A DNA stretch of 64,000 nucleotides from Paenibacillus taichungensis (GTDB taxonomy: Bacteria > Bacillota > Bacilli > Paenibacillales > Paenibacillaceae). A model generated the notes under the pieces. That model searched no databases. It saw nothing but the letters and a program-made list of their open reading frames with translations, and had not been told where the DNA came from. Shown here piece by piece: positions 45,051 through 53,084 of this stretch; position 1 is the first letter of the stretch, and every line of letters starts with the position of its first letter. A program made the position numbers and the translations under genes. The DNA lies in contig NZ_JABMCC010000118.1 in NCBI RefSeq assembly GCF_013359905.1, forward strand, positions 558,001-622,000, written 5' to 3'.

Positions 45051-46208
45051 TCAGCTCTGTGGACTGATCCGGCCATTCTTCCAGCACTGCAAGACACTTA
45101 ACTTTCCACCATCCATGTTGAAGCTAACGATATCGGCGGGTGCTCCGACCTCAAGGCCAGCAGCCTGTTCAAGCCCAAGCAGCCGGGCCGGATGCACCGA
45201 TGCACAGTCCCAGGCATCGGGAAGCCCGGACAACCCCGCTTCCACAAGATACCCCACCTGATCCGGAAGCATCATCGCCGAGCCAGCCAACAGCTCCGGC
45301 TGGCCGGCAAGGTGCAGCCGACCTTCCGCCGTCAATACCACATCTCCACCGATATGCAGGTGGTAGGAACCTGGTGGCATACCGCTCAACGAGACGGCAT
45401 CGCTGACAAGAATGGCGCGGTTCCGTTTCATCCGAAGAATTACAGCCAGCACAGACAGCGGAAGATGATGACCATCCGCTATCATGCACCCATACAGCTC
45501 ATCGGCTGCCAGCTGCTCCCACAGATAGTTCGGATGACGAGGAAGCATCAGGTGTGCACCATTACCAAGATGTGTAGACATCAATGCTCCTGCGGAGACC
45601 GCTTCCCTGATCTGCTCTGGCGTTGCTGCCGTATGTCCAATCGAGACAAGAATGCCGGATTCACAGCACCGGGCAATAAATGAAGCTGAACCAGGCCACT
45701 CCGGGGAAAGGGTAATGATGCGAATTAATCCATCGGCGGCATCCTGCCAACGGCTGAGCGCCTCCCAATCAGGGGGAACAATATGCTGCTTTGGGTGGGC
45801 GCCGCGTGGGCCATCCTCCGGCGAGAGGAATGGACCTTCCAGATGAATGCCCACAATTCCCTCGGCCGCATCCCGGTTCAGCCGAACGGCTTTTGCAATG
45901 ACGGAGGCCGCCTCAGCCAACCTTACGGAACTGTTCGTAATCAACGTCGGGCAAAAGCTTGTAACACCTTGGCTTTTCAGCTTCCGGGTCAGCTGCACTA
46001 CCGTATCTGGACATAGCGGGGCTGTGTTCAGATCCAGCCCCCATCCGCCGTTCACCTGTAAATCCACCAGTCCAGGCGCAAGCCAGGGCAGGCAATCTCC
46101 GGGAGGCGACATTTCAAGTTCAGTAACAGCAGTGATACGTCCCTCTCTGATCCCGACCTCAATGGGCAGCCCTGTTCTGTAGTGCTTCCCGATCATTGAC
46201 ACGCTCAC
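45051..46208 (-). CDS. nagA: N-acetylglucosamine-6-phosphate deacetylase
   Basis: Amidohydrolase of 385 aa giving glucosamine-6-P and acetate. Family blocks: LAPGLVDLQVNGGWG, GIHLEGPFLSPEDGPRGAHP with the metal glutamate, SIGHTAA, THLGNGAH, IADGHHLP and LVSDAVSLSGMPPG. GTG at 46208 overlaps the nagB stop by 4 bp, implying coupled translation; ATG 46196 is also possible. It is directly downstream of nagB and 16 bp upstream of the GH20-GH3 gene. Confidence 0.93.
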   Translation of the reverse strand: MSVSMIGKHYRTGLPIEVGIREGRITAVTELEMSPPGDCLPWLAPGLVDLQVNGGWGLDLNTAPLCPDTVVQLTRKLKSQGVTSFCPTLITNSSVRLAEAASVIAKAVRLNRDAAEGIVGIHLEGPFLSPEDGPRGAHPKQHIVPPDWEALSRWQDAADGLIRIITLSPEWPGSASFIARCCESGILVSIGHTAATPEQIREAVSAGALMSTHLGNGAHLMLPRHPNYLWEQLAADELYGCMIADGHHLPLSVLAVILRMKRNRAILVSDAVSLSGMPPGSYHLHIGGDVVLTAEGRLHLAGQPELLAGSAMMLPDQVGYLVEAGLSGLPDAWDCASVHPARLLGLEQAAGLEVGAPADIVSFNMDGGKLSVLQCWKNGRISPQS

Positions 46209-46987
46209 AGGCCGTAGGCTTCCCGGTCTGTGAACATCGTGATTCCGGGATGTGTACGCAGGATAGTGGCAGGACATGCCGTGCTGATCGGATCATGTAA
46301 AGCTGCCGCAAGTGCACGCCGCTTGGATGCTCCCGGTACAATTGCGAACAGCTCCCTTCCAGCCATCAACGTTGGCACAGTCAGGGTCAACGCCTCCGCA
46401 GGCACATCTTCCAGATGGGCAAAGCACCCATCGTTCACCTGCTGACGGCGACAAGCTTCGTCCAGTTTTACCGCTTTGACGATTCTCGAATCTTCAAAAT
46501 CGGCAACAGGCGGATCATTGAAGGCGATATGCCCATTCTCTCCGATACCGAGGCAGACGATATCAATAGGAGCCGCACGTAGCAGGTCTCCATATCTCTG
46601 ACACTCCTGCTCCACATCTTGTAGCCCATCCAACAGCTCCACCCGCCCAGGCTGCACCCGACTGAACAGCCGATCCGTTAAATATTGACCAAATCGCTGG
46701 GGAGCCTTTGGCGGCAGATACATATATTCATCCATATGAAAGGCACAGACCCTTGACCAATCGATACCTTGCTCCCGTACCAGACCTTCATACAATTCGT
46801 TTTGCGAAGGAGCAGCAGCGAACACCATGCGTACCTGACGCTCCGAATCCTGAAGCAGCTGTCTTAATCTGGCCCCAACCGCAGCCGCAGCCGCTGCTCC
46901 CATCTGATTCCGATCAGTATAAACCTGCACAGACATATGCTCAACGTTATGAGTCTTGAGCGGTTCCACCAAGTCATTCACATTCAT
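46205..46987 (-). CDS. nagB: Glucosamine-6-phosphate deaminase
   Basis: Converts glucosamine-6-P to fructose-6-P and ammonia. The 260-aa protein has the catalytic blocks CAFHMDEYMYLPPKAPQ and LGIGENGHIAFNDPP, the signature of NagB/6-phosphogluconolactonase proteins, and the family's usual length. AAGGAGGAGG precedes the ATG. It lies 39 bp downstream of the secreted glycosidase gene and ahead of nagA. Confidence 0.95.
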   Translation of the reverse strand: MNVNDLVEPLKTHNVEHMSVQVYTDRNQMGAAAAAAVGARLRQLLQDSERQVRMVFAAAPSQNELYEGLVREQGIDWSRVCAFHMDEYMYLPPKAPQRFGQYLTDRLFSRVQPGRVELLDGLQDVEQECQRYGDLLRAAPIDIVCLGIGENGHIAFNDPPVADFEDSRIVKAVKLDEACRRQQVNDGCFAHLEDVPAEALTLTVPTLMAGRELFAIVPGASKRRALAAALHDPISTACPATILRTHPGITMFTDREAYGL

Positions 46988-47026
46988 GTGCTTCCTCCTC
47001 CTTCAAGCCACTTCTCGTCTGCTTGT

Positions 47027-49303
47027 TTAATTGCCGGCATTCAACATCAGCAGCGTTGTATGCGGCGAATCATGACCTGCTGCGTAGTAATAGCCATTGT
47101 AACGGATTCTCCGCGGTTCAAAACCAACCTGTCTGCCCGGTCCCACCGCTTCCGAGACAAGCGCCACACTCCCATCCATTCCTGTTGTCCCGCTGGTGTA
47201 ACGCCCCGCCGAATAAGTAAATCTCCCCTCGACTTTCGCCCCCGAAATTATTGCGCCTGTATCATAATCTCTGACCTTCATGGTGACGGATACCCCTGAT
47301 CCGCCATAGACCAGATTCATGTCCGTTACAATCAATGCCTTCAATGCGGTGCTGCCAGTGGTCGCCGACACTTCATCGGTGAGAGGCCCGATATTGCCAC
47401 GCAGATCACGCGCCGCAATACGATAGTAGTATGTCGTATCCGGCAGCAGTCCCTTGTCCTGGTAATTCAGGGCGCGGGCGAGTCCAACGATATCCGCAGC
47501 GACAGGCGTGAACCCCTGCACGGTACTTCGGTATATCACATAGCGTTCCACTTCCATGTTATCCGAAGCCATTCCATAATTCAGATGTACAGTCTGATAA
47601 TCAGTCGCCTCAATGGAAGGAACCCCTGAAAGGGCGGAAGGAGCTTCCTGATCATCCGGCGCTGTCCAAACTACACCGCCCGGCCCCCAATAAGAAGGAA
47701 GTGCCCGGTAGGAATCATAGTGATGGACGGCAATACCGCCAAAGGCGCTGCTCTGCCCGTAAGCTGCATATACCTTATCCAGCTCGGCTTCCATGTGGGT
47801 ACGCCCCTCCTCCCAGAAGGTAATGGTCTCCGGGTCTCCGCTATTGGCGATATCCAGCGTTTCCACACCAATCACCACGGAATTCGGCTTACCGATCTGA
47901 TCCGCATAAGCCAGCTCTCCAGCAGCCCCGGCAATAATGCCAGCGGAGCCATCCGCCGTATCCCGATAATCCATAATGGAGATATAATCAGAGATATCCT
48001 GAACATGCTCAGACAGCCATTTGTTGGAGCCATTCCATGAAATATTCGCTGCTTGATCCGATGTGTCATACCACTTGGGAACAGCAGGACCGAACGGAAG
48101 CCAAATACCTGCGGTATCCCGGCGATCAATCATCTTTTGCAGGCCATCCAGGTATTCCTTCTGCAGGAAATGACTTGGGTCTTTAAAGTCGGGAGAGATA
48201 TAAGGCTCAATATCCACATTGATTCCGTCAAACTTCTCCGTATCCCCCGCTGCAAGATTGTAATTGATCACCTGCTCCATTTCCTGCACAGCATGATGGT
48301 GATACTTCTCGTAAGCGCCCATATAGGCCGGCGTAGTGCCGCCTGCAATTAACGCATGCACCTGCAAATTTTTGCTGTGCGCCCAACTCACGAAAGAACG
48401 CAACTCGACTTCCTGCGCTTCCAGTGCATCGTATCCGGCATAACCGCCTACTGCAAGATAAAGCGTCTGGACCGGTGTTTGGCCGAATGTCTGCGTATCG
48501 GTGATGAATGACTCCAGCACCTGGCGCGATCCAGGGTTGAGCAGCAGCTTATAGCTTTCCGGTTCCCAGATCCACATAGCGCGCTCCTGTACAGGAAGAG
48601 GTACGGCAGTCTCATGCGTCCCGGTTCCAACCTGAGCATACACCGTCGGGCTATAACCATAACGCTCCGGTGCGCTGGCCGCTCTGGCCTCAAGACTGAC
48701 CGTGCGATCGCCAAGTCCCGCCGTGTCCCAGGTGTATACATATGCAGGACCTTGCTGAACAGCTTCCTCCCATGGCCCGCGGTTCACCCGAACCTCTACC
48801 AGCATGATCGGAAGTGGAGAGCTGGTCTCGACAGAGATCTCCACCTGGCCGCTAAGAGAAACGCCCTCAGATGGTCCAGTGATGGTTACTACAGGAACAG
48901 CACCTGCCGGGTTATTAACGGTAAGGACGGCAGCCGCTCCCCATACCCCGTAACGGGTGGACGTATCCAGTCCACGAACCACCAGTTCCACGGTCCCGTT
49001 ATAAGCTGAGGTATCCAGCATATAAGACCATGTGCCGCTGTCATCCCCATCCGGATCATTTAATACCACTTCGAATTGAGCCGTTCCGTCCACAAATAGT
49101 CGAATGTCATACAAGTCGGTATAACTGCCCCCAATTTCCACCAGCCCTCCATCCGACACATACCCGCCCGCAGGCGCGTCCAGTGAAATTGAACCCGCCG
49201 CTTCTGCCTTGCCAGGGACAGCTATTCCAATCGTCACCATACAGATCAACAGAAACAATCCCAGTTTGAATCCGGAGTACACACGCAGATGCTGCTTTTT
49301 CAT
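47027..49303 (-). CDS. Secreted GH18-like glycosidase with Ig-like and FN3 domains
   Basis: Exported protein of 758 aa. The signal peptide ends near AEA (about 36). Residues 40-230 are two beta-sandwich Ig-like modules. A TIM-barrel domain (about 240-560) contains FDGINVDIEPY (359-368), matching the GH18-type DGxxxDxE active site with glutamate E366, plus YISIMDYRDTADG. An FN3 domain spans about 580-672, followed by a final beta domain. It probably cleaves N-acetylglucosamine-containing glycans outside the cell, releasing ligands for the importer encoded upstream. The exact GH family needs a profile search. Confidence 0.8.
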   Translation of the reverse strand: MKKQHLRVYSGFKLGLFLLICMVTIGIAVPGKAEAAGSISLDAPAGGYVSDGGLVEIGGSYTDLYDIRLFVDGTAQFEVVLNDPDGDDSGTWSYMLDTSAYNGTVELVVRGLDTSTRYGVWGAAAVLTVNNPAGAVPVVTITGPSEGVSLSGQVEISVETSSPLPIMLVEVRVNRGPWEEAVQQGPAYVYTWDTAGLGDRTVSLEARAASAPERYGYSPTVYAQVGTGTHETAVPLPVQERAMWIWEPESYKLLLNPGSRQVLESFITDTQTFGQTPVQTLYLAVGGYAGYDALEAQEVELRSFVSWAHSKNLQVHALIAGGTTPAYMGAYEKYHHHAVQEMEQVINYNLAAGDTEKFDGINVDIEPYISPDFKDPSHFLQKEYLDGLQKMIDRRDTAGIWLPFGPAVPKWYDTSDQAANISWNGSNKWLSEHVQDISDYISIMDYRDTADGSAGIIAGAAGELAYADQIGKPNSVVIGVETLDIANSGDPETITFWEEGRTHMEAELDKVYAAYGQSSAFGGIAVHHYDSYRALPSYWGPGGVVWTAPDDQEAPSALSGVPSIEATDYQTVHLNYGMASDNMEVERYVIYRSTVQGFTPVAADIVGLARALNYQDKGLLPDTTYYYRIAARDLRGNIGPLTDEVSATTGSTALKALIVTDMNLVYGGSGVSVTMKVRDYDTGAIISGAKVEGRFTYSAGRYTSGTTGMDGSVALVSEAVGPGRQVGFEPRRIRYNGYYYAAGHDSPHTTLLMLNAGN

Positions 49304-49362
49304 AAGCGAAGCCTCCTTTTGCCATTCTGTAATGGTCTAGGATTCCTGTGCCGTACATTCGC

Positions 49363-50922
49363 TCATTTCGCGCTCAGCTGAACATTCTGAACACGGTCAT
49401 ACGCTTCCTTATAGGTGTTCAGCAGCTTATCTACCCCAAGATTGTTGATTTCCTCTACATACTTCTCCCAATCCGCCAGACTCCGGGAACCCGTAACAAA
49501 TTTGGCAAAACTCTCGTCACGGTGCTTCTTAATCGCCTGACCGGTAATGGATATGACCTCATTTTCCACTTCTTTAAAAGCAGGTCTTGGCTGCATTGCG
49601 GGAGGATCATATTTGACCGCTTCTTCATAGGCATGCTTCAGATCGTCCGAGAACAGCGACAAGTGCGCGTTGAAATCAATCCAGGTATAGGTCCCGCTGG
49701 TCTGAAGCCCTGTCTGCTTGCGCATTTCAATGACATCGTTATACTCCGGCTTGAACTTGATCGTATCGCCTTCCTTTATAAAGGTCTCTCCCTCTACACC
49801 CCAGCTGCTCAGCGTACGTCCTTCCTCAGAATAGAAAAAGTCCATGTACTTCATCACATCATCAATGTTCTTGGAGGTCGAGGCCACCGTCAATCCGCCT
49901 TCCATATAATGAAAATACGGATTCAGCTGTTTGCCGCCTGAAATGCCTGCCGGAGGGGCCAGAAACTGCATGTTGAACTCCGGATTCTCCTGCTGCATGG
50001 CATTATTGAAAAAGTCAATCCGGCTGATATAATCAATGGTTACAAATGATTTTCCAGTCGAGACCATATCCTGCCACTGCTTAGTTTGCAATGATAAGAA
50101 ATCGGGCGGGACCAACCCTTCATCGTAAAAACTTTTCCACATCCCTACCATGGCCTTGTAGTTGTCTTCAGTCGGTCCATAAAGCCATTCCTTCTGGTCA
50201 AAATCATAGTAGGCACCCTCACCCGTTCCGTAGTTCACCGTCATATTGGCATTCATCTCATCCGGGATCTGACCGTAGCGGATCGAGAGCGGGTAACTGT
50301 CCGGGTATTTCTCCTTCAGCTTCTTCAGCGCTGCATGCAACTCTTCATAAGTTGTTGGAACCTGAATGCCTTCCTTGTCAAAAACATCCTTGCGGTACAT
50401 CCAGATCATACGATTCGTCTCGCCGAAGCCTTGATTGGGGAACATATACATTTTACCGTCGGCGGACAGGGCAGCCTTCGCTTCCTCGGGATATTGCTTC
50501 ATCCATGCCTTCAGATTCGGCATACTGTCCATATATTCCATCAGATCTACCAGCGCGCCCTGCTGACCAAACTTGTTCGAATCTTTGCGATTAGGCATAT
50601 ACATCAGATCAGGCAGCGCTTTGGAGGCAATCGCAAGGTTCAGGCTCTCATCCAGCTTGCCGGAAGGTGTCTGCACTTCCAGCGTGACGCCCGTCTTTTC
50701 CTTTAACCAGCTCCAAATGGGCCAGCTCTTGGAATAAGGAAAAGTGGCATTGTTGTCCAGCAGGGCCGTGAAGGTCTTTCCCGCCCCGGTGGAGTTATCG
50801 GTTATTCCGGTACCGTTTCCTTTGGTATCTGTTTGCGGGTCGGCACCCTTGCCGCCACTGCACCCTGCCACCATCGTTACTGCAATCAGCAGGGGAAGTA
50901 TTACCGATTTCCATTTGCCCAT
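49363..50922 (-). CDS. Oligosaccharide-binding lipoprotein (LplA/YtcQ-like)
   Basis: Substrate-binding protein of 519 aa with lipobox VAGC (C21), a Gly/Thr-rich linker and the large bilobed SBP_bac_1 fold of the LplA/YtcQ group. These 500-plus-residue binding proteins usually serve oligosaccharides. Visible blocks include LPDLMYMPNRKDSNKFGQQGALVDLMEYMD and MYRKDVFDKEGIQVPTTYEEL. GGGAGAG precedes the ATG. It lies 47 bp downstream of the LplC-type permease gene. The ligand is predicted from context to be a GlcNAc-containing oligosaccharide. Confidence 0.92.
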   Translation of the reverse strand: MGKWKSVILPLLIAVTMVAGCSGGKGADPQTDTKGNGTGITDNSTGAGKTFTALLDNNATFPYSKSWPIWSWLKEKTGVTLEVQTPSGKLDESLNLAIASKALPDLMYMPNRKDSNKFGQQGALVDLMEYMDSMPNLKAWMKQYPEEAKAALSADGKMYMFPNQGFGETNRMIWMYRKDVFDKEGIQVPTTYEELHAALKKLKEKYPDSYPLSIRYGQIPDEMNANMTVNYGTGEGAYYDFDQKEWLYGPTEDNYKAMVGMWKSFYDEGLVPPDFLSLQTKQWQDMVSTGKSFVTIDYISRIDFFNNAMQQENPEFNMQFLAPPAGISGGKQLNPYFHYMEGGLTVASTSKNIDDVMKYMDFFYSEEGRTLSSWGVEGETFIKEGDTIKFKPEYNDVIEMRKQTGLQTSGTYTWIDFNAHLSLFSDDLKHAYEEAVKYDPPAMQPRPAFKEVENEVISITGQAIKKHRDESFAKFVTGSRSLADWEKYVEEINNLGVDKLLNTYKEAYDRVQNVQLSAK

Positions 50923-50969
50923 AAGCTTCTCTCCCTTAATCTGAATTCGCGGTGCACTTCTTGCCTCAC

Positions 50970-51839
50970 TTAACCTTTGACAGCACCAACCATGGCTCCT
51001 TTGACGAAATACTTCTGTACGAACGGATAGATGACCAGAATCGGCAGGGTTGAGACCATAATGGTCGCATACTTGAGCGATTCCTCCACCACCAGATTAT
51101 CTCCCCCAATGGATGTTACGTCGCCTGAGCTTGCGCTGCCGGCCAACACGAGATTACGCAGCAGCACCTGGAGCGGAAACAAATCGGGAGACCGTAGATA
51201 GAGCAGCGGAAAGATAAAGTTGTTCCACATACCCACGGCATAGAACAGGGCAATCGTGGCAAAGGATGCCTTGGACAGCGGTACAATAATACGTATGAAG
51301 ATTCCAATATCGTTCAAACCGTCCATCCGTCCCGATTCCTCCAGCTCTTTGGGGATGCCTGAGAAGAACGTGCGCATCAGAATGAGGTTCCAGGTGCTAA
51401 CTGCACCCGGGAGAACCATGCCCCATACGGTATCCACCAGATTCAGAGAACGGACCACCAGGAAGGTCGGGATCATCCCGCCGCTGAAGAACATCGTAAT
51501 TACAATCAAGACCGTGAAACTATTACGCAGTGCCATGTCTTTTCTGGACAAAGCGTAGGCTCCGGTGGAGGTGACCACCAGTGAAATCAGTGTGCCAAGC
51601 ACGGTGTAAATGATCGTATTTCGGTAAGCCGTCCAGATTTGCGGATCGCCCAGCACCAATTTGTACATGCTCAGATTAAAGCCCTTGGGCCAAAAGGAAA
51701 TATTGTTTTGGATGACGTTTACGTTGCTGCTGAGGGAAACCGCCAGCATATGAAGGAACGGATAGAGTGTAACCACCACAACCAACAGCAGGATCAGCGA
51801 TGCCACAACGTTAAACCAGGAAAATCGGAGTGAGTTCAC
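50970..51839 (-). CDS. Carbohydrate ABC permease (LplC/YtcP-like)
   Basis: MalG-type permease of 289 aa, with six hydrophobic segments. The EAA loop is ESGRMDGLNDIGIF followed by IVPLSKASF. The C-terminus ends FVQKYFVKGAMVGAVKG, typical of YtcP/LplC. GTG 51839 with GAGG 6 bp ahead is preferred to the ATG at 51872, which lies inside the upstream gene. It starts 13 bp after the LplB-type permease gene. Confidence 0.92.
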   Translation of the reverse strand: MNSLRFSWFNVVASLILLLVVVVTLYPFLHMLAVSLSSNVNVIQNNISFWPKGFNLSMYKLVLGDPQIWTAYRNTIIYTVLGTLISLVVTSTGAYALSRKDMALRNSFTVLIVITMFFSGGMIPTFLVVRSLNLVDTVWGMVLPGAVSTWNLILMRTFFSGIPKELEESGRMDGLNDIGIFIRIIVPLSKASFATIALFYAVGMWNNFIFPLLYLRSPDLFPLQVLLRNLVLAGSASSGDVTSIGGDNLVVEESLKYATIMVSTLPILVIYPFVQKYFVKGAMVGAVKG

Positions 51840-51852
51840 GCCACACCTCTTT

Positions 51853-52827
51853 CTACCATAGACTGGTCTCACTTAATCGGCGGCTGAGCCAGTTGGCCGT
51901 ATAGATGAAAATCAGACTGATGACACCCATAAACAAATCAATGGACGCACCATAGCTGAAATTCCCCTGTACCATGCCCACCCTGTAAACATACGTGCTG
52001 ATAATATCCGCTGTATCGTAGATCGCCGGATTCTGCATCAGGAAGACTTTCTCGAAGCCGATTTCCAGCACTTTGCCGATATTTAGAATCAGTGTAATGA
52101 CGATCGCGGGAGATATACCGGGTAGTGTGACATGCCAGATTTTGCGCAATCGACTTGCTCCGTCCATATCCGCGGCTTCATACAGCTGCGGATCGATGGC
52201 CGTCAGCGCGGCCAGATAAATAATGGTCTCCCAGCCGATATGCTGCCAGATTTCTGACAGGACGTAGATGCCCCGGAACAGCCCCGGCTCATTCATGAAA
52301 TTAATCGGTCCAATACCGATGCCTGCCAGCAAATCGTTAATTAGCCCTCCCGTTGGGGACAGAAACATAATCACCATACTCGCCACGATTACATTCGAGA
52401 TGAAATGCGGCAGATAGCTGACCGTCTGTACAAAACGCTTGAATGCTGCCCTTCGCACCTCATTCAGCAGAATGGCCAGCAGGATTGGGGCTGGAAAACC
52501 GAACACCAGCTTATACAGTCCCAGCAGAAACGTATTCTTCATCAGCGGCCAAAAATCGGGATTCTCCAGAAACATCCGGTAATATTTGAATCCCACCCAA
52601 TCACTCGCCCAAATTCCTTTAAACAGATTGTAATCCTTGAACGTGATGACCAGACCAAACATCGGCGCATAGCGGAAGATCAAATAATACAGGAGGCATG
52701 GCAGGAATAGCAGCCATAGCGCCTTGTTCCTGTTCCAGGTTCTGATCAAACGCGACTTCCGCCGAGGCGGCCGGTGCGCTTCTTTTTGCGGTTTGCTTTG
52801 CATTACGCTAGCATCAGCCATCGGCAT
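51853..52827 (-). CDS. Carbohydrate ABC permease (LplB/YteP-like)
   Basis: MalF-type permease of 324 aa and first gene of the amino-sugar operon. A basic N-terminal tail (HRPPRRKSRLIRTWNRNK) precedes six hydrophobic segments. The EAA loop is EAADMDGASRLRKI followed by VTLPGISPAI. The region YYLIFRYAPMFGLVITFKDYN is typical of LplB proteins. AGAGGGGGC precedes the ATG. Its promoter region includes a candidate cre site, and an AraC regulator is divergent. No ATPase gene is present in the operon. Confidence 0.93.
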   Translation of the reverse strand: MPMADASVMQSKPQKEAHRPPRRKSRLIRTWNRNKALWLLFLPCLLYYLIFRYAPMFGLVITFKDYNLFKGIWASDWVGFKYYRMFLENPDFWPLMKNTFLLGLYKLVFGFPAPILLAILLNEVRRAAFKRFVQTVSYLPHFISNVIVASMVIMFLSPTGGLINDLLAGIGIGPINFMNEPGLFRGIYVLSEIWQHIGWETIIYLAALTAIDPQLYEAADMDGASRLRKIWHVTLPGISPAIVITLILNIGKVLEIGFEKVFLMQNPAIYDTADIISTYVYRVGMVQGNFSYGASIDLFMGVISLIFIYTANWLSRRLSETSLW

Positions 52828-52903
52828 GCCCCCTCTTGCTTGATGAGTTAATTCGACTTTTATGTCAGCTAACTTACCCTGGAATTCCGGGGTTCGTATT
52901 CGA

Positions 52904-52936
52904 ATTATAGCTATAAACCTTTAGAAAGCGCTATCT
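52904..52936 (-). promoter_or_regulatory. Amino-sugar operon promoter with candidate cre site
   Basis: On the minus strand a TATAAT -10 lies at 52904-52909, but the -35 position carries no TTGACA-like sequence. AGAAAGCGCTATCT (52923-52936) matches the cre consensus TGWAANCGNTNWCA at all but the first and last defined bases, and covers the -35 position. This fits activation by the divergent AraC protein and repression by CcpA; both roles are inference. Confidence 0.5.
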
Positions 52937-53007
52937 ACATGTTATATAACTTTTCGCCTTTACTCCTTTTTTCCAGATATCCGCGTATAATTCAGTAAAA
53001 GTGTATA

Positions 53008-53037
53008 TTGTTTGTGTCAGATTTATGCCGCTATGAT
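53008..53037 (+). promoter_or_regulatory. Probable promoter of the AraC regulator gene
   Basis: TTGTTT (53008-53013), an 18-bp spacer and TATGAT (53032-53037) lie 48 bp upstream of the ATG. Moderate match to the sigma-A consensus. Confidence 0.4.
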
Positions 53038-53084
53038 AGGATTAACTACTCGATCCGGGGCTGTACTCAAGGGGGAATGTCATA

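Noticed and set aside
45035-45097. N-terminal extension of the GH20-GH3 protein
   Set aside because: The extension overlaps nagA and has no ribosome site, while ATG 45034 has AGGAGGAG.
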